Shown: positions 22,500 through 32,534 of the stretch, piece after piece
Layout of the letters: the number at the start of each line of letters is the position of its first letter
Position numbering within the stretch: the first letter of the stretch is position 1
DNA from: Blasia pusilla
Lineage: Eukaryota; Marchantiophyta; Marchantiopsida; Blasiales
Direction of reading: 5' to 3'
DNA: 64,000 bases
Assembly: GCA_050084515.1 (NCBI GenBank)
Contig: CM114275.1
Coordinates: 11,222,001 to 11,286,000, forward strand
Made by a program: the position numbers and the translations under genes
The notes under the pieces: model-generated
Told to the model about the DNA's origin: nothing
Database searches by the model: none
The model's input: only the letters and a program-made list of their open reading frames with translations

Positions 22500-23339
22500 A
22501 TAGAGATCATACCGGTTCCCAACCGCCTTCAAAAGCACCATATAGGTTGAATCGGGAGGAACTTCTTGAGTTGAAAAAAAGCGATTAAGTGAGCTCTTGG
22601 AAAAGGGTTACATTAGGACTAGCAAGCCACCTTATGGAGCACTGTTCTCTTTGTAAAGAAGAAGGATGGAAAGATGAGGCTGTGTGTTGATTACCGTGCA
22701 CTGAACAAAGTGACGGTTCGGAACAATTATCCTCTTCCAAGGATAGATGATCTCTTTGATAGGCTGGCAGGCACAAGATATTTCAGTAGGATTGACTTGA
22801 AGTCAGGATATTACCAGATTCGAATTGCCGAGGCAGATGTGGAGAAGACTACGTGCAGGACGAGATACGATTCCTTTGAGTTTGTAGTGATGCCTTTCGG
22901 TCTATGTAACGCGCCTCCGACGTTCACCACATTGATGAACTCCATTTTTCACAAGGAAATGGATGAGTATGTTATCATCTATATCGATGACATACTTATC
23001 TATTCAAAGTCACTAGAGGAGCACGCTCGACATGTGAGAGCGGTCTTGTCTAAGCTAAGGGCAAATCAACTGTATGCGAATGTAGAGAAGAGCGAATTTG
23101 GTTTGAGTAAGATCAAATTCTTGGGTCACGTGGTCAGTGCAGATGGCGTCAGTCCAGACATGGGAAAGGTAAAGGCGATTTCCGAGTGGGAACCCCCATC
23201 CACTGTAAAGGGGATGAGGAGGTTCATAGGTGCGGTGCAATTTTATCGTACTTATGTGAAAAACTTTTCGGGGATTGTGAGACCTCTCACGGATTGGACA
23301 ACAAAGTTTGCCAACACGACTTGGACCCGGGGAAGTTAA
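22500..23339 (+). CDS. Chromovirus reverse transcriptase, largely intact
   Basis: The 221-codon frame at 22674-23339 is the longest intact pol segment of this element: LCVDYRALNKVTVRNNYPLP, RIDDLFDRLAGTRYFSRIDL, KSGYYQIRIAEADVEKTTCR, FVVMPFGLCNAPPTF, the catalytic YIDDILIYS (22980-23006), LGHVVSADGVSPD and GMRRFIGAVQFYRTY. Upstream coding (22500-22670) is out of frame. It copies element RNA into DNA inside the particle. It runs out of frame before RNase H. Confidence 0.9.
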
Positions 23340-23790
23340 TGAGGCATTCAACGAGTGAAGCAGATTCTATCGCAGGAACCAGTGTTAAAGTCGCCGAGTT
23401 TGACAAACCGTTCAAGTGCATACCGATGCTAGTGATTTGTGATTTGCGGGAATGTTGGTGCAAGAAGGAGACCGGTGGCATATGAGGAGCAAGAAGCTTA
23501 GCGACCTTTGAAAGGAGATGGCCTACTCACGAGAAAGAGTTGTTCGCGGTGGTACATTGCTTGAGGAAGTGGCGGCATTATCTAGGGCTCCACAAGACTC
23601 GAGTATTCACCGATAATATATCACTCAAGTATTTTGAGACCGGATCGAGTGACACCGAAACAAGCTGCGGTGGCATGATACCTTGGCGCCGATGGATGTA
23701 GAGTTGATCCACAAGCCAGGTAAAGATAATGTGATTCCAGATCGTTAAGTCGCAAGGAGGAACACATGCCATCGACGACACAGTCTTGAG
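23340..23790 (+). pseudogene. Chromovirus RNase H, frameshifted
   Basis: Frame pieces read FDKPFKCIPMLVICDLREC (RNase H start), then KRWPTHEKELFAVVHCLRKW and RVFTDNISLKYFE, and KPGKDNVI before integrase. Frame changes at about 23340, 23490, 23640 and 23740. Confidence 0.7.
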
Positions 23791-23799
23791 AGCAATGTT

Positions 23800-24700
23800 C
23801 CCTAAGGAAACAGATCTGGAGAGAAGGATTCGTGAAGGATATATGAAGGATGCTCAAGCGGGGAATACGAGGAAGTTGAAGCAGGGTGAGAAGGTGGCCA
23901 ACATAAGTTTGAGGCACGGTTTACTAAGGTTCAAGCAGTAGGATCTATGTAGGGCAAAGCGAATCGCGAACCAAGGTGTTAGCGGAATGTCACGACGGGC
24001 CCTTGGCGAGGACATAAAGGAGAGAAATCTCGCTAGGCATTACGTCAGCGGTTCTTTTGGCCCAACATGAAGGAGGATGTTGCTCAATATGTGAAGACAC
24101 ATGTGACGTGCCAAGCGAATAGAGTCTCTTATGATAAAAACAAGGCTTGTTGCATCCCTTGCCGATCCCGAAGGACCCTTGCAAAGTGTGAGTATGGATT
24201 TCATCACGAGTCTTCCGGAACTGGGGGCTACAACGCTATACTTGTGATTGTTGATCGGTTTAGCAAGTTGGCGAGATTCGTGCCGACGGTGGATTCCTGA
24301 ACGGCGTATCGACGGGCGCGACTATTCCTCGATAGTGGTGGCGTGCTCATGGTTTGCCGAGGAGCATTGTTTGATCGGGATCAAAGTTTACGTGCTTTCG
24401 GAAGCACTTGTTCGTAAGGTTTAAGACCAAGCTGAGTTTCGGTGATGGCTTTCCACCCCGCACGGATGGACGGATGAAAAGGTAAACTCTATCGTGAATC
24501 GGTTTGAGGAATTATGTCGGTCTTTGATCAACACGATTGGGTCAGTGGTGAGCATGGCGGAATCTTTGCTACAACTCGACCAAGCATTTCGCACCTGGAG
24601 AATCTCCGTTTCTCCTGGCAAATGGACGAGCCGAAGGGCCTCTTGATCTAGCCCTTCGAAGGGTACTACATTGGCACGAACACGACAAGCGACGGCAGAA
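23800..24700 (+). pseudogene. Chromovirus integrase core, frameshifted
   Basis: KGEKSRxALRQRFFWPNMKE (zinc-finger region, about 24010-24070), YVKTHVTCQANR, then SMDFITSLPETGGYNAILVI and VDRFSKLARFVPTV (core with first Asp, 24195-24295), RDQS..RAFGSTCS near the second Asp, and FHPARMDG..VNSIV near the Glu. The DDE triad cannot be read in one frame. Confidence 0.7.
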
Positions 24701-25250
24701 GGTTTGTTGGTAGAGATGCGAGAACAGGAAGAGCGCGCGAGGCGAAGTCTTGCAAAGGCTCAAAGGAGGTACCTTAAGCATGCTAACAAGAGTCGGCGCC
24801 AAGTACGATTCCAAATTGGAGAACAAGTGTGGTTGAGTGTAAAGAATCTCACTCTTCCGAAAGAGTTGTCATGGCCGCCCGCCAAGTATCTTTGGACCGT
24901 ATGTGATTGTGGCAAACCCGTTTGAGGATGTGTATACGTTGAGGCTGCCGGACGTGTTCAAGATTCACCCGACCTTTCATGTGTTGTTGTTGAAGACATA
25001 TCTTCAAGATAATGGACGTTTCGAGCGGAGACAGGTGGTGAGACCGCACCCGGTCATCGTAAATGAAGAGCCGGAGTTTGAGGTGGAGACCATCTTACGT
25101 TCGAGGCGTCGGGCCAACAAGTATGAATACTTGGTAAAATGGAAGGGCTACCATGTGAAGGAGGCGACTTGGATTGCGGAGGCGGATTTGGAACACGCGC
25201 AAGAGTTGTTGCGTGACTTCAAGCGAACACAAGCGAAGCACATACGTTAG
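24671..25250 (+). pseudogene. Integrase C-terminal region and chromodomain
   Basis: The frame 24671-24925 carries HANKSRRQVRFQIGEQVWLS and LTLPKEL; the frame 24903-25250 carries FEDVYTLRLPDVFKIHPTFH and then the chromodomain EFEVETILRSRRRANKYEYL, VKWKGYHVKEATWIAEADL (about 25074-25200). The aromatic residues usual for methyl-lysine binding (Y, W, Y around VKWKGY) are present. One frameshift between the modules. Confidence 0.88.
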
Positions 25251-25940
25251 TACGAGGAGAAGCTAGAGACATGACTTGTAATCAGTGGAATCTTGGGCCG
25301 AAGGCCGTTGTAACTAGAATATGCTAGTGTTGCAATAAAGGAGTGTATGGATTTGGAGATTCGATACGGTGTTGATTGCAATTTGTATGTGGTAGTGCAT
25401 GGCTATGAGTCGTTCATCATAGACTTAGAATGTACGACAAGAGGACAGACAAGGAGTATTTGAGGTGAGAGCTCGTATGTGGATAAGCACCTAGAACAGG
25501 ACCTTGTGTTGAATAACACTCGGGCTCGCCCTAGCGTCGGCGGGGCAGGTGAAGTCTGTCTTGGGGCTTGGGGTGATCTTACTTGTGGCCACATAAGTAA
25601 ACTTAGTGACGCGCCTAAGTCGAATACGAGAGCGACCCAATAGTAGTACGATTTGTGGACAAGGTAAACAAGTGTGATGTTTACAATAATGAGTCGAAAG
25701 AGTCTAAGGTTGCACACTTAGTTAGCTTATTTGATAGGTTAGTTCCTTGGAACTAGTCCAGGCTTATCGAAGATGAGAGGCTAATAATTCTAAGTGGGGC
25801 AAAGCGACAACTAGAGACTACGTGGAATTGCGGGTTAGCCACCAGAACGCAATTCAATGTCAAGGGGTAGGCTGCCCAGGAGACTTGACATAATAAAGGT
25901 TTGCGTTGATGAGGGCATCAACCTCTAAAAGAGGGGTGAG
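25251..25940 (+). other. 3' untranslated region and polypurine tract
   Basis: Noncoding between the chromodomain stop and the 3' LTR, conserved in the older copy (19562-19629 plus 26943-27582). It ends in AAAAGAGGGGTGAG (25927-25940), the polypurine tract that primes plus-strand synthesis. Confidence 0.75.
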
Positions 25941-26942
25941 TGTCGCGACCCTCATGACCAAACAAGTGCCAAGCGGAACATCGGAACATTAGCGGGCTCA
26001 CGCTAAGATGGTTTGCGCGTTGGAGTTGTCTCAAAGAGGAGACAAGAGACGAGTCGCGAGCGATGAGTCGCGTTTTAGGTGTTATGGTCGCGATTGAGAA
26101 ACCTGGACCAAATGCGGAATGAGACTTGAAAGAAGTCGAGTCTAGGAAGTGGGTTGCCAAAGGGAAGATCCGGATTTGGAAACGCCACTAGCGTTTGAGA
26201 GTTTCCGACTGTATTTATGGCCATAACTTTTAGCGCCAAGATGCGTTTGGAGAAAATAAGGGTGCGTTGGAAAGCTTATGGAGAGCCGGTCAAAATGCAC
26301 GAAAGATCGCTGCAAACGCATAAGCAGCAGCCGAGATACGACCCGAAAACAACTGTAGTGAAGTCGGGTTGAGGGCCACAATGAAGGGCCCGACCCTCTT
26401 TTTCCAAAGGGGAGGGGTTATTGGAGAACCCCAGAAGTACTAGTAAGGGGGAAGGTCTCCGAGAGTGCTTGGAACCCAAACCCCACTTTGGGCGCCGTGG
26501 GGCGGCTCAAGGGCATGGAACGGAACGCGAGTTTGGGCGTTGGGTTGGAAAACCTGCACCAAGTCCATTGAGGCGATTTTAGACATCCCTCTTGGATTTC
26601 ACGCCGCGACTCAATTACTTGGATCTCGGTTCGGAACTCACACGAGGACCGTTGAACAGTTGGGATCGCTAGGCGTGCAAGTGCCGTTTCAGATCCCTGG
26701 ACTAACCAGGAAGTCTGTTCCAAGTCTTGAAGGACTTGCCATGTGTTGGGAGCTAGGAACTAAGGAAGGTTGAGCTTGATGAGACGCCGAGTTGAGGACT
26801 CGGTGGGTTGGAACGCCGGTTGGCCAAACCCGACTAACGAGAGTGCGTGTTTGGGTGCAGATCGGCGATGAGTTCGTGACCTACTGAACGCACGCTTCCG
26901 CAACACTAAAGATTGACGTTCAAGGAGAGTAGGGGTGCGACA
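25941..26942 (+). repeat. 3' LTR
   Basis: TGTCGCGACC...GGGTGCGACA, 1002 bp, near-identical to 19630-20623 and followed by the target duplication CTAAT. Solo and partial LTRs of the same broad family occur at 14800, 15595, 27583, 43677 and 47219. Confidence 0.92.
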
Positions 26943-27582
26943 CTAATTTTGCAATAAAGGAATGCATGGATTTGGAGATTTGATGTTAGATGTTGATTGA
27001 AATTTGTATGTGGTAGTGCATGGTAATGAGTAGTTCCTCATATGCTTAGGATGTAAGTCAAGAGGAGAGACAAGTAGTATTTGAGGAGAGCACTTGTATT
27101 TGGATAAGTATCTAGAAGAGGAACCATATGTTGGATGACTATCACTTGGGCTTGGTCTGGCATTGACAAGGCAGATCACTCTATCTTGGGGCTTGGGGTG
27201 ATCTCACTTGTGATAGCATAAATCATCTTAGTGATGCGCATGATTTGAATGGGAGAGCGATCCAAAAGTAGTATTACTTATGGACCTTGTAAGTAGGTGG
27301 GATATTACGTGTGGTGAGCGAGTGAAGTCTGAAGTAGTAGACTTAGATAGTTAGCTTATTTGTTAATTTAGGCTAGTTGAAAGAAATTGGCCTAAGGTTA
27401 TCAAAGAGGAGATGCAAATTTTTTTCTAAGTGATGCATGTGACAACCTTACACTTAAGCCAAAGAAGGAATTGCGGGTTAGCTACCAAAATGCAATTTGA
27501 TGTAAAGGGATTGGCTTCCCAAAAATACTTGACATTATAAGGTTTGGGTTGATGAGGGCATCAACCTCTAAAGAGTGGTGAG

Positions 27583-28355
27583 TATCACGATTCTCACGAC
27601 CAAACGTGCACCAAGGCGGAATATCACAACTCTAGTGGGCTCACATTAAGATAGTTGCGTTTTGGAGAGGTCTCTTGAAGCAGACACAAGATTTGAGATG
27701 CAAGCAAGGCTGAACCTTTCATGCATTTATGGTTGCAACTAAGTAAACCTAAACCAAAACTTGAGAGGAGTTGAGTTTAGGATGAATGGTTACCAAAAAG
27801 ATTGAGAATCAGATTTGGAACGTGACTAGCATTTGGGGTTTTACTATATTTTGGATCATAAATTTTAGACCTAAAATGCATTTGGAACGAGTATGGTGGC
27901 ATTGGAAAGCTTATTCAGAGTGGTTCCAATGCACTAAAGATCTAGACAAATGCATGAGTATATTTTAAATTTCTTGAAAATGACAAAAATAGGAGTTGGT
28001 TTGAGGGCCGAAAGGAGTGGCCCGAGATAGGAGTCCTTCTTCCAAAGATAGGGGAGGGCGGAGAACCCCATAACTTCTAGTAAGAGGGAGGATCTTCAAG
28101 GGTGCTTGGAACCTGAATTTCACTTTGGAGAGCCATGGGGCGAACCAAGGGCACGGAATGGATCAAGAGGTTGACATTTAGGTGTGAACTCCTAGCCAAA
28201 TCGAAGGGAGTGGATTTGGGTGGTCACTCTTGGATTACAACGTGAAACTCATTTTTTGGATCTTGGTTAGGGACTCATGAAAGGTCCATTGCACAATTGG
28301 GACCGCTATGCATGTGAATGTTGTTTTAGGTGCCTGAACTACCTGAAACACAAAG
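27583..28355 (+). repeat. 3' LTR of the old chromovirus, truncated
   Basis: Starts TATCACGATTC after GAGTGGTGAG, the aligned position of TGTCGCGACCC at 25941, so the terminal TG has become TA. Several G-to-A and C-to-T changes are visible, as after long methylation. Similarity ends near 28355 (GGTGCCTGAACTACCTGA). Confidence 0.75.
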
Positions 28356-28535
28356 CCTTTCCACCAACCGAAAAACCTTAATTAGTTGGTCGGCCTATAT
28401 ATATAACCAAGTCCCTAGCGGTAAATAATGGGACTCAACACAAAGATGTTTCAGGACGGAGCTTGAAACACATCTCATATGTGTGACCAAATCTTTGGCA
28501 ATGATTACATTGAGATAAGGATGGCATACCTTGAG
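28356..28535. other. Unclassified spacer
   Basis: No coding motif. TATATATATAA occurs at about 28399. It separates the truncated plus-strand LTR from the minus-strand protease piece. Confidence 0.4.
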
Positions 28536-28611
28536 CCACCTCACATATAGTTGGAGGTGCCCTCATCAACAAGCAACATCACATTGCGATCAACAATCTT
28601 GGATCTCTGTT
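28536..28611 (-). pseudogene. Protease piece of minus-strand chromovirus
   Basis: The minus strand reads KIVDRNVMLLVDE, the stretch around the protease active site seen as KIDDRDVILFVDI at 15938-15975. The sequence before it (toward gag) resumes at 42381 beyond the DNA transposon, so the transposon split this copy. Confidence 0.7.
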
Positions 28612-28623
28612 ACACCAAATTGG
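28612..28623. repeat. Target-site duplication ACACCAAATTGG (partner 42381-42392)
   Basis: The 12-mer stands directly outside both ends of the 13.8-kb DNA transposon. In the uninterrupted chromovirus at 21880-21900 the same site occurs once (minus reading TACACCAAATTG), which proves the insertion. MULEs usually make 8-11 bp duplications; chance extension by one or two bases is possible. Confidence 0.85.
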
Positions 28624-28690
28624 AGGTGCGGTAAGAGGAGAGGAAGAGAGGAGAGAGGAGAGAGGAAACTACCTTCAACCGAAATAGATA
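28624..28690 (+). repeat. Left terminus of the transposon, divergent
   Basis: AGGTGCGGTAAGAGGAGAGG then AAGAGAGGAGAGAGG resembles the right end read inward (GGGCTGGTATTCTGG...GTAAGAGAGGAGAGGAAGAG) but lacks about 14 bases. It is purine-rich, like the right end. Confidence 0.6.
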
Positions 28691-29016
28691 TTTTTTTTGA
28701 AGAGAGTTTCCGTTGGGTTGAAAAGAGGAAAATTTTTGTTTGAATTTTTTTGCACTTTTTTGTTCATATATTAAGCAGTCCCACAATTTTTTTTTCCTCT
28801 TCCATATTTTGGCAACCCCTCTGACTCCGAAGAGTTGCAAATTGCACAAAATTTAGAAAATTGAAAAATCAGTGGAATCATAAGTGTGGAACCAATCACT
28901 TTTTCCATCCAAGGTCTGGAAAAAATCTGTCATTTGCCCGGGGCTGAATAGAGTTCAAGCTCAAAGTGAAGGTTCAGGAAAAATAAAAGTACAATCTAAA
29001 ACCTCATTTTGCATCC

Positions 29017-29838
29017 TCAAAGTGGTTTGTTTAAAATACTTTGCACTTCTTTGAGGGACAGAATTGGTTGGTGGATTCCTACTCCTACCTCCGACTCTCT
29101 TAAAACTACCAGCAACACATAGTACATGTGCTTACAAGGGAAATACCTTTTGCCAGTTGTCTCTCTTTGGACAAAGTCATCACATGAACATGTGGGAAAG
29201 CAACAGATGTGCACCACATACACCCTTGTGACACTTGAATTTCTGAGTGTTGTTCTCGACCCAATACATCCTTCCTATTCCATTGCCACTCAAGACATCT
29301 TTCGTGGCGATGATCTCCATTTTTGCCTCCCAAGTGATGCAATTCGCTTTGCTCTCTCCACCGTTGGGCCTGCACATTATGTTTCTCTTCACCCCATTTC
29401 TAGACTCAAACAGAAATAATGGATTGAGATCATCCACCTTCTCCGGTACATGTTGACATCAATCTTGGGTTGAATACGAAATCGAAGGTCTCGTAATGCA
29501 AACATGCTCGAACTTCCCCGTCTATGAGTCTGAAACCGACACTTGTAAGATTGTCCACTTCGTCTTGAGTGCAGTTCGTACCTGCGGCGATGGGCCAAAT
29601 CGTGGGGGTATTCCCGGGAGCTCCAATGGCAGCCGGATAGGGACTTCCGGAAAGCACAAGATTCATTTGGGCAGAAGAAGTACTTCAATTGATCCCCGGT
29701 CCTCGTGAAACGATCAAAGGTTTTGAGTCCCCAAAACCCAGGCAGTGGTCGTCCAGTCCTTGTACAGTTCTTATTTAGGAAAGTGCTGCATGCTCTCCTA
29801 ATGCCATCAGATCCTGCCCTGCAGGTGGGTCCACGTCC
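29017..29838 (-). pseudogene. SWIM zinc-finger remnant, likely transposase C-terminus
   Basis: The frame ending at 29017 contains CSCDDF...CKHMYYV with CxC and CxH spaced 15 residues apart (29128-29190), a SWIM finger. Upstream, in another frame, EIIATKDVLSGNGIGRMYWV and ENNTQKFKCH give the strand pattern usual before a SWIM finger. Further upstream, 29430-29838, are SPYPAAIGAPGNTPTIWPIA and a CPNESCAF pair. SWIM fingers close the transposases of the MULE group, so this fits the C-terminal end of the gene that begins at 34195, separated from it by the inserted inverted segment. At least two frameshifts. Confidence 0.65.
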
Positions 29839-30847
29839 GTGGGCTGGTATTCTGACAGGAGAGAGTAAGAGAGGAGAGGAAGAGAGGAAGAGAGGAGAGT
29901 CTCTCTTCAAAAAAAAGGGCCAAATCCGCCTCCTCTCTTCAAAACTTTTTGACATATTTGAAAATTTTGTTTGCTTTAAAATTCAAGAAATCTTTAGAAG
30001 AGAGTATTTAGTGGTCCACATTTGGCCCTAAAAAAACCTCCTCTTTCCTGGGGGCGAGAAAAAAAGAGACATCATAAGACCACCCTAAACATTTTTCCAT
30101 CACTCTCCATGTGAGCCTAAGTTTCTTAACATTCCCTGTCTCGGTCAACAAAAAGCAGTGCCCTTGGTATTTTTGTTGGAGGACCACCCGGATGGGTACC
30201 TCTCTTTTTCCAGGGATTTTTGCCTGCATCATGGCCTCCCCTAAATTGCCCCATAACAAACTTTCTGTCGGTTATGAATGGTGTCTGCTCAAGACCAACT
30301 TTTCGAAATGTGAACAAATCAGATCCTTAGGTGAGAAACCGAGAAGTCGCACCCCTCCCAACCCGTAAGAAAGCTCACCATAAGAAAGGAAAGATTTTTA
30401 GAAGTGATTTTCTTCCACCCTGCACCCACGACGATCTAACGGGTTGGGAATCCGAAATGGCAATCCGACAGGTAGTAGGAATCCTGCACATCTTAGACAA
30501 GAAAAGAAGCCTACAACTGGTTGGACGAATGAAGGGGAACAAGCCAAAAGTCAAGAAGCCCGCCACAATGCGCCTGAAGTTGGTCTCACCGGGATAGAGT
30601 CCGATCACTCAAGCAGTCAACCTGTCGGAATCCGACAGATTGCCTGGAAATGGTTAAAAAGTTGCAGTGGGCAAAAAGCAAAAAGTCGGAATCATACGAG
30701 TTGCAGAATTGTAATTCTGAGTAGCTAAAAGAACACAATCCACAAGTCCAAAAACATAGTCCAGCAAACTTTTACAAACACCATTATGGGTTGAAAAAAT
30801 CTTGTCCTTTATTACCTCCGAAGGAACCTCGGAAATGTACATTTCAC

Positions 30848-31168
30848 CTAGTCTATGATTTCTTCAGCCTCGTCATCTAAAAATTTACTCCTAACTCTCC
30901 TCGGTGACAGTACCAAAGGAATGTCCTGGGATTCAAGTGGCTCCTCTGGCCGATTGTAGACGGGGATCGAAAATGTTGGCGAATTCGAGAGCCTTGGCCC
31001 CCCCCTAGGTACACCATAACGGTCCCATGTAACCTGTCTCGAGTCCCACCGCCTTACTCGGAAGTATACCTTGTACGCTCTGCAATGTGACACCCATCCA
31101 GTATCAATATCTACTCCGTCCCCGGTAATACCACTATGGCAACCGCACAGGTAGAAGGAATCCAACAC
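30848..31168 (-). pseudogene. Right-end tail ORF, inverted copy
   Basis: Reads CHSGITGDGVDIDTGWVSHC, VTWDRYGVPRGGPRLSNSPT, PVYNRPEEPLESQDIPLVL and SPRRVRSKFLDDEAEEIID before its stop. The family is unknown to me. Equivalent frames occur at 40960-41295 and 59294-59600. The acidic ending DDEAEEIID parallels SDDDE at the end of the methyltransferase exon, suggesting duplicated 3' modules. Confidence 0.5.
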
Positions 31169-31639
31169 GTCTGAGAGAAGAAAAGAAGCCTACGCCTGCC
31201 TTTACAAGTTGAGGGGAAGGTGCCAAGGGAAGAAGCCCGCCAGACTGCCTCTTAAGTTGGACCAACAGGGAAAGGGTCCGATTAGGCAACCTGTCGGAAT
31301 CAGACAGGTTGCCTGGAGGTGGTAAAAAGGGTGCAGTGGTCAAAAAGCAAAAAGTTGCAAGGAGGAGAAATCCGACGGGTTGCAGTGGTCATAAAGTGAA
31401 AGTTGCAAGCAGGAGAAATCCGACGGGTTGCAAAGTAGAAGTCCGTGGAATACATAGACGATCACATTCGAAAAGACAAAATGATCAGCAAACATTTACA
31501 AGCATCACCATCGATCGAAAAAATCTTCTGCTTTATATCATCCGAAAAAAGCTCGGAAGTGTACATTTGATCTATTCTATGAAATCTTTTGCCTCATTAG
31601 CAAAAAACTCCCTACTCCAAACGCTGCAATCAAGCTGGG

Positions 31640-32170
31640 TCGTTGAGTTCTTTGAACTCACTCGTCATCGTCCGAGAGCTCTTGCAAAATTACTTTCGGC
31701 CTTGCCCTCCCGATTTTGGGAATCGTTGGAAGTGACGATGGAGTCACTACCAAGGGTGGGTCTGGAACCGAAGCTCTCGGCTTTGGTGGAGAGTTGTACG
31801 CCCCAACGAGCCTTTCGTATTCTGCCTTTGCCTCCTTGCAAAGGTCAAAGAGTTCCTGCCTTCCCTCGAGGCAGAGAATGTTCCTGCCACTCTGCCAGGC
31901 GCCTTTGATACTTGCCCCTGAAAGTCCCACTAAGTCGAACACCAAGTCACCCGGCCTTGAGCAAAGCTCGATGAGCCTTTGCATCGTGGTGGCGACTTTT
32001 CCTTCCTCCCGAAGTGGGTCTTGTCTTGCATGTAAATTCCGGGGAATTGTACAAACTATCTAAGTTTGCACCCATCGAGCATGGATCCACAGGATCTTGG
32101 ATCTTGAACACTGGAAATTGTGCTCGGCCGAACGAAGCGATGAGAGCGTAGGAGTGGTCGATCAGTAAAT
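31640..32170 (-). pseudogene. Methyltransferase-like 3' exon, inverted copy
   Basis: The frame at 31658-31984 reads LIELCSRPGDLVFDLVGLSG, WQSGRNILCLEGRQELFDLC, the SAM-binding end of a beta-order amino-methyltransferase (see 39042-40485). It continues with Pro/Ser-rich sequence and ends LQELSDDDE. At its start the acceptor that reads TTTACAG-ATGGACCAC elsewhere is TTTACTG-ATCGACC here, so splicing would fail. Confidence 0.6.
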
Positions 32171-32534
32171 CAGCACATTGGAAACAATGTCGAAACTAAA
32201 GAAGTCGCCTTTGAGAACATTTTCAATAATCGACTTTGGATCAACTCTGTCGAGTCCGCGGGTTGTTTTATCCGGACCAACCCGTCGGAACCCGACGGGT
32301 TTGTAAGCACTTTTAGGTTTTCCAGTTGATTTTGTTTTTGGATGCAACCCGCCGGAAGGCGACGGGTTCTGGCCTCAGAGCAGCCCATGCTCGCTGAGAG
32401 CAACCCGTCGCTATCAGACGGGTTGCATCCAAAAACCAAAATCAACTGGGAAAACCCAAAAGCAACTGCAACCCGTCGGGTTCCGACGGGTTGTAGGTAC
32501 ACCGCGGTTTCCCCTCTGTATGTGGGAAAGATAT

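Larger units (their letters stand above)
19630..26942 (+). mobile_element. Complete young Ty3/gypsy chromovirus, 7.3 kb
   Basis: Order: 5' LTR, primer site, gag, protease, reverse transcriptase, RNase H, integrase with chromodomain, untranslated region, polypurine tract, 3' LTR, all on the plus strand and bounded by CTAAT duplications. The two LTRs are close to identical, so insertion was recent relative to the host element. Coding regions nevertheless carry many frameshifts, mostly single-base losses in short runs. Confidence 0.92.
15595..28355 (+). mobile_element. Old Ty3/gypsy chromovirus, split by a younger copy
   Basis: Parts in order: 5' LTR piece, protease, a foreign gag piece on the minus strand, reverse transcriptase, RNase H, integrase, chromodomain (ends 19561), start of the 3' untranslated region (to 19629), then after the inserted younger element the rest of that region (26943-27582) and a truncated 3' LTR (27583-28355). 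Continuity across the insertion is shown by TAACTAGAACA...CTAAT before and CTAATTTTGCAATAAAGG after, matching TAACTAGAATATGCTAG...TGCAATAAAGG at 25313-25340 in the younger copy. Confidence 0.8.
29841..32532 (-). repeat. Inverted copy of the transposon's right end, lodged in the transposase gene
   Basis: From GGGCTGGTATTCTGACAGG this segment matches 42380 back to about 39560 in reverse complement, including the pyrimidine-rich terminus, both tail modules, the methyltransferase 3' exon and part of the palindrome-bearing intron. Its inner edge (GTATGTGGGAAAGAT then ATTTCC) falls inside that intron. It separates the two halves of the transposase. No target duplication was recognised. Confidence 0.8.
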
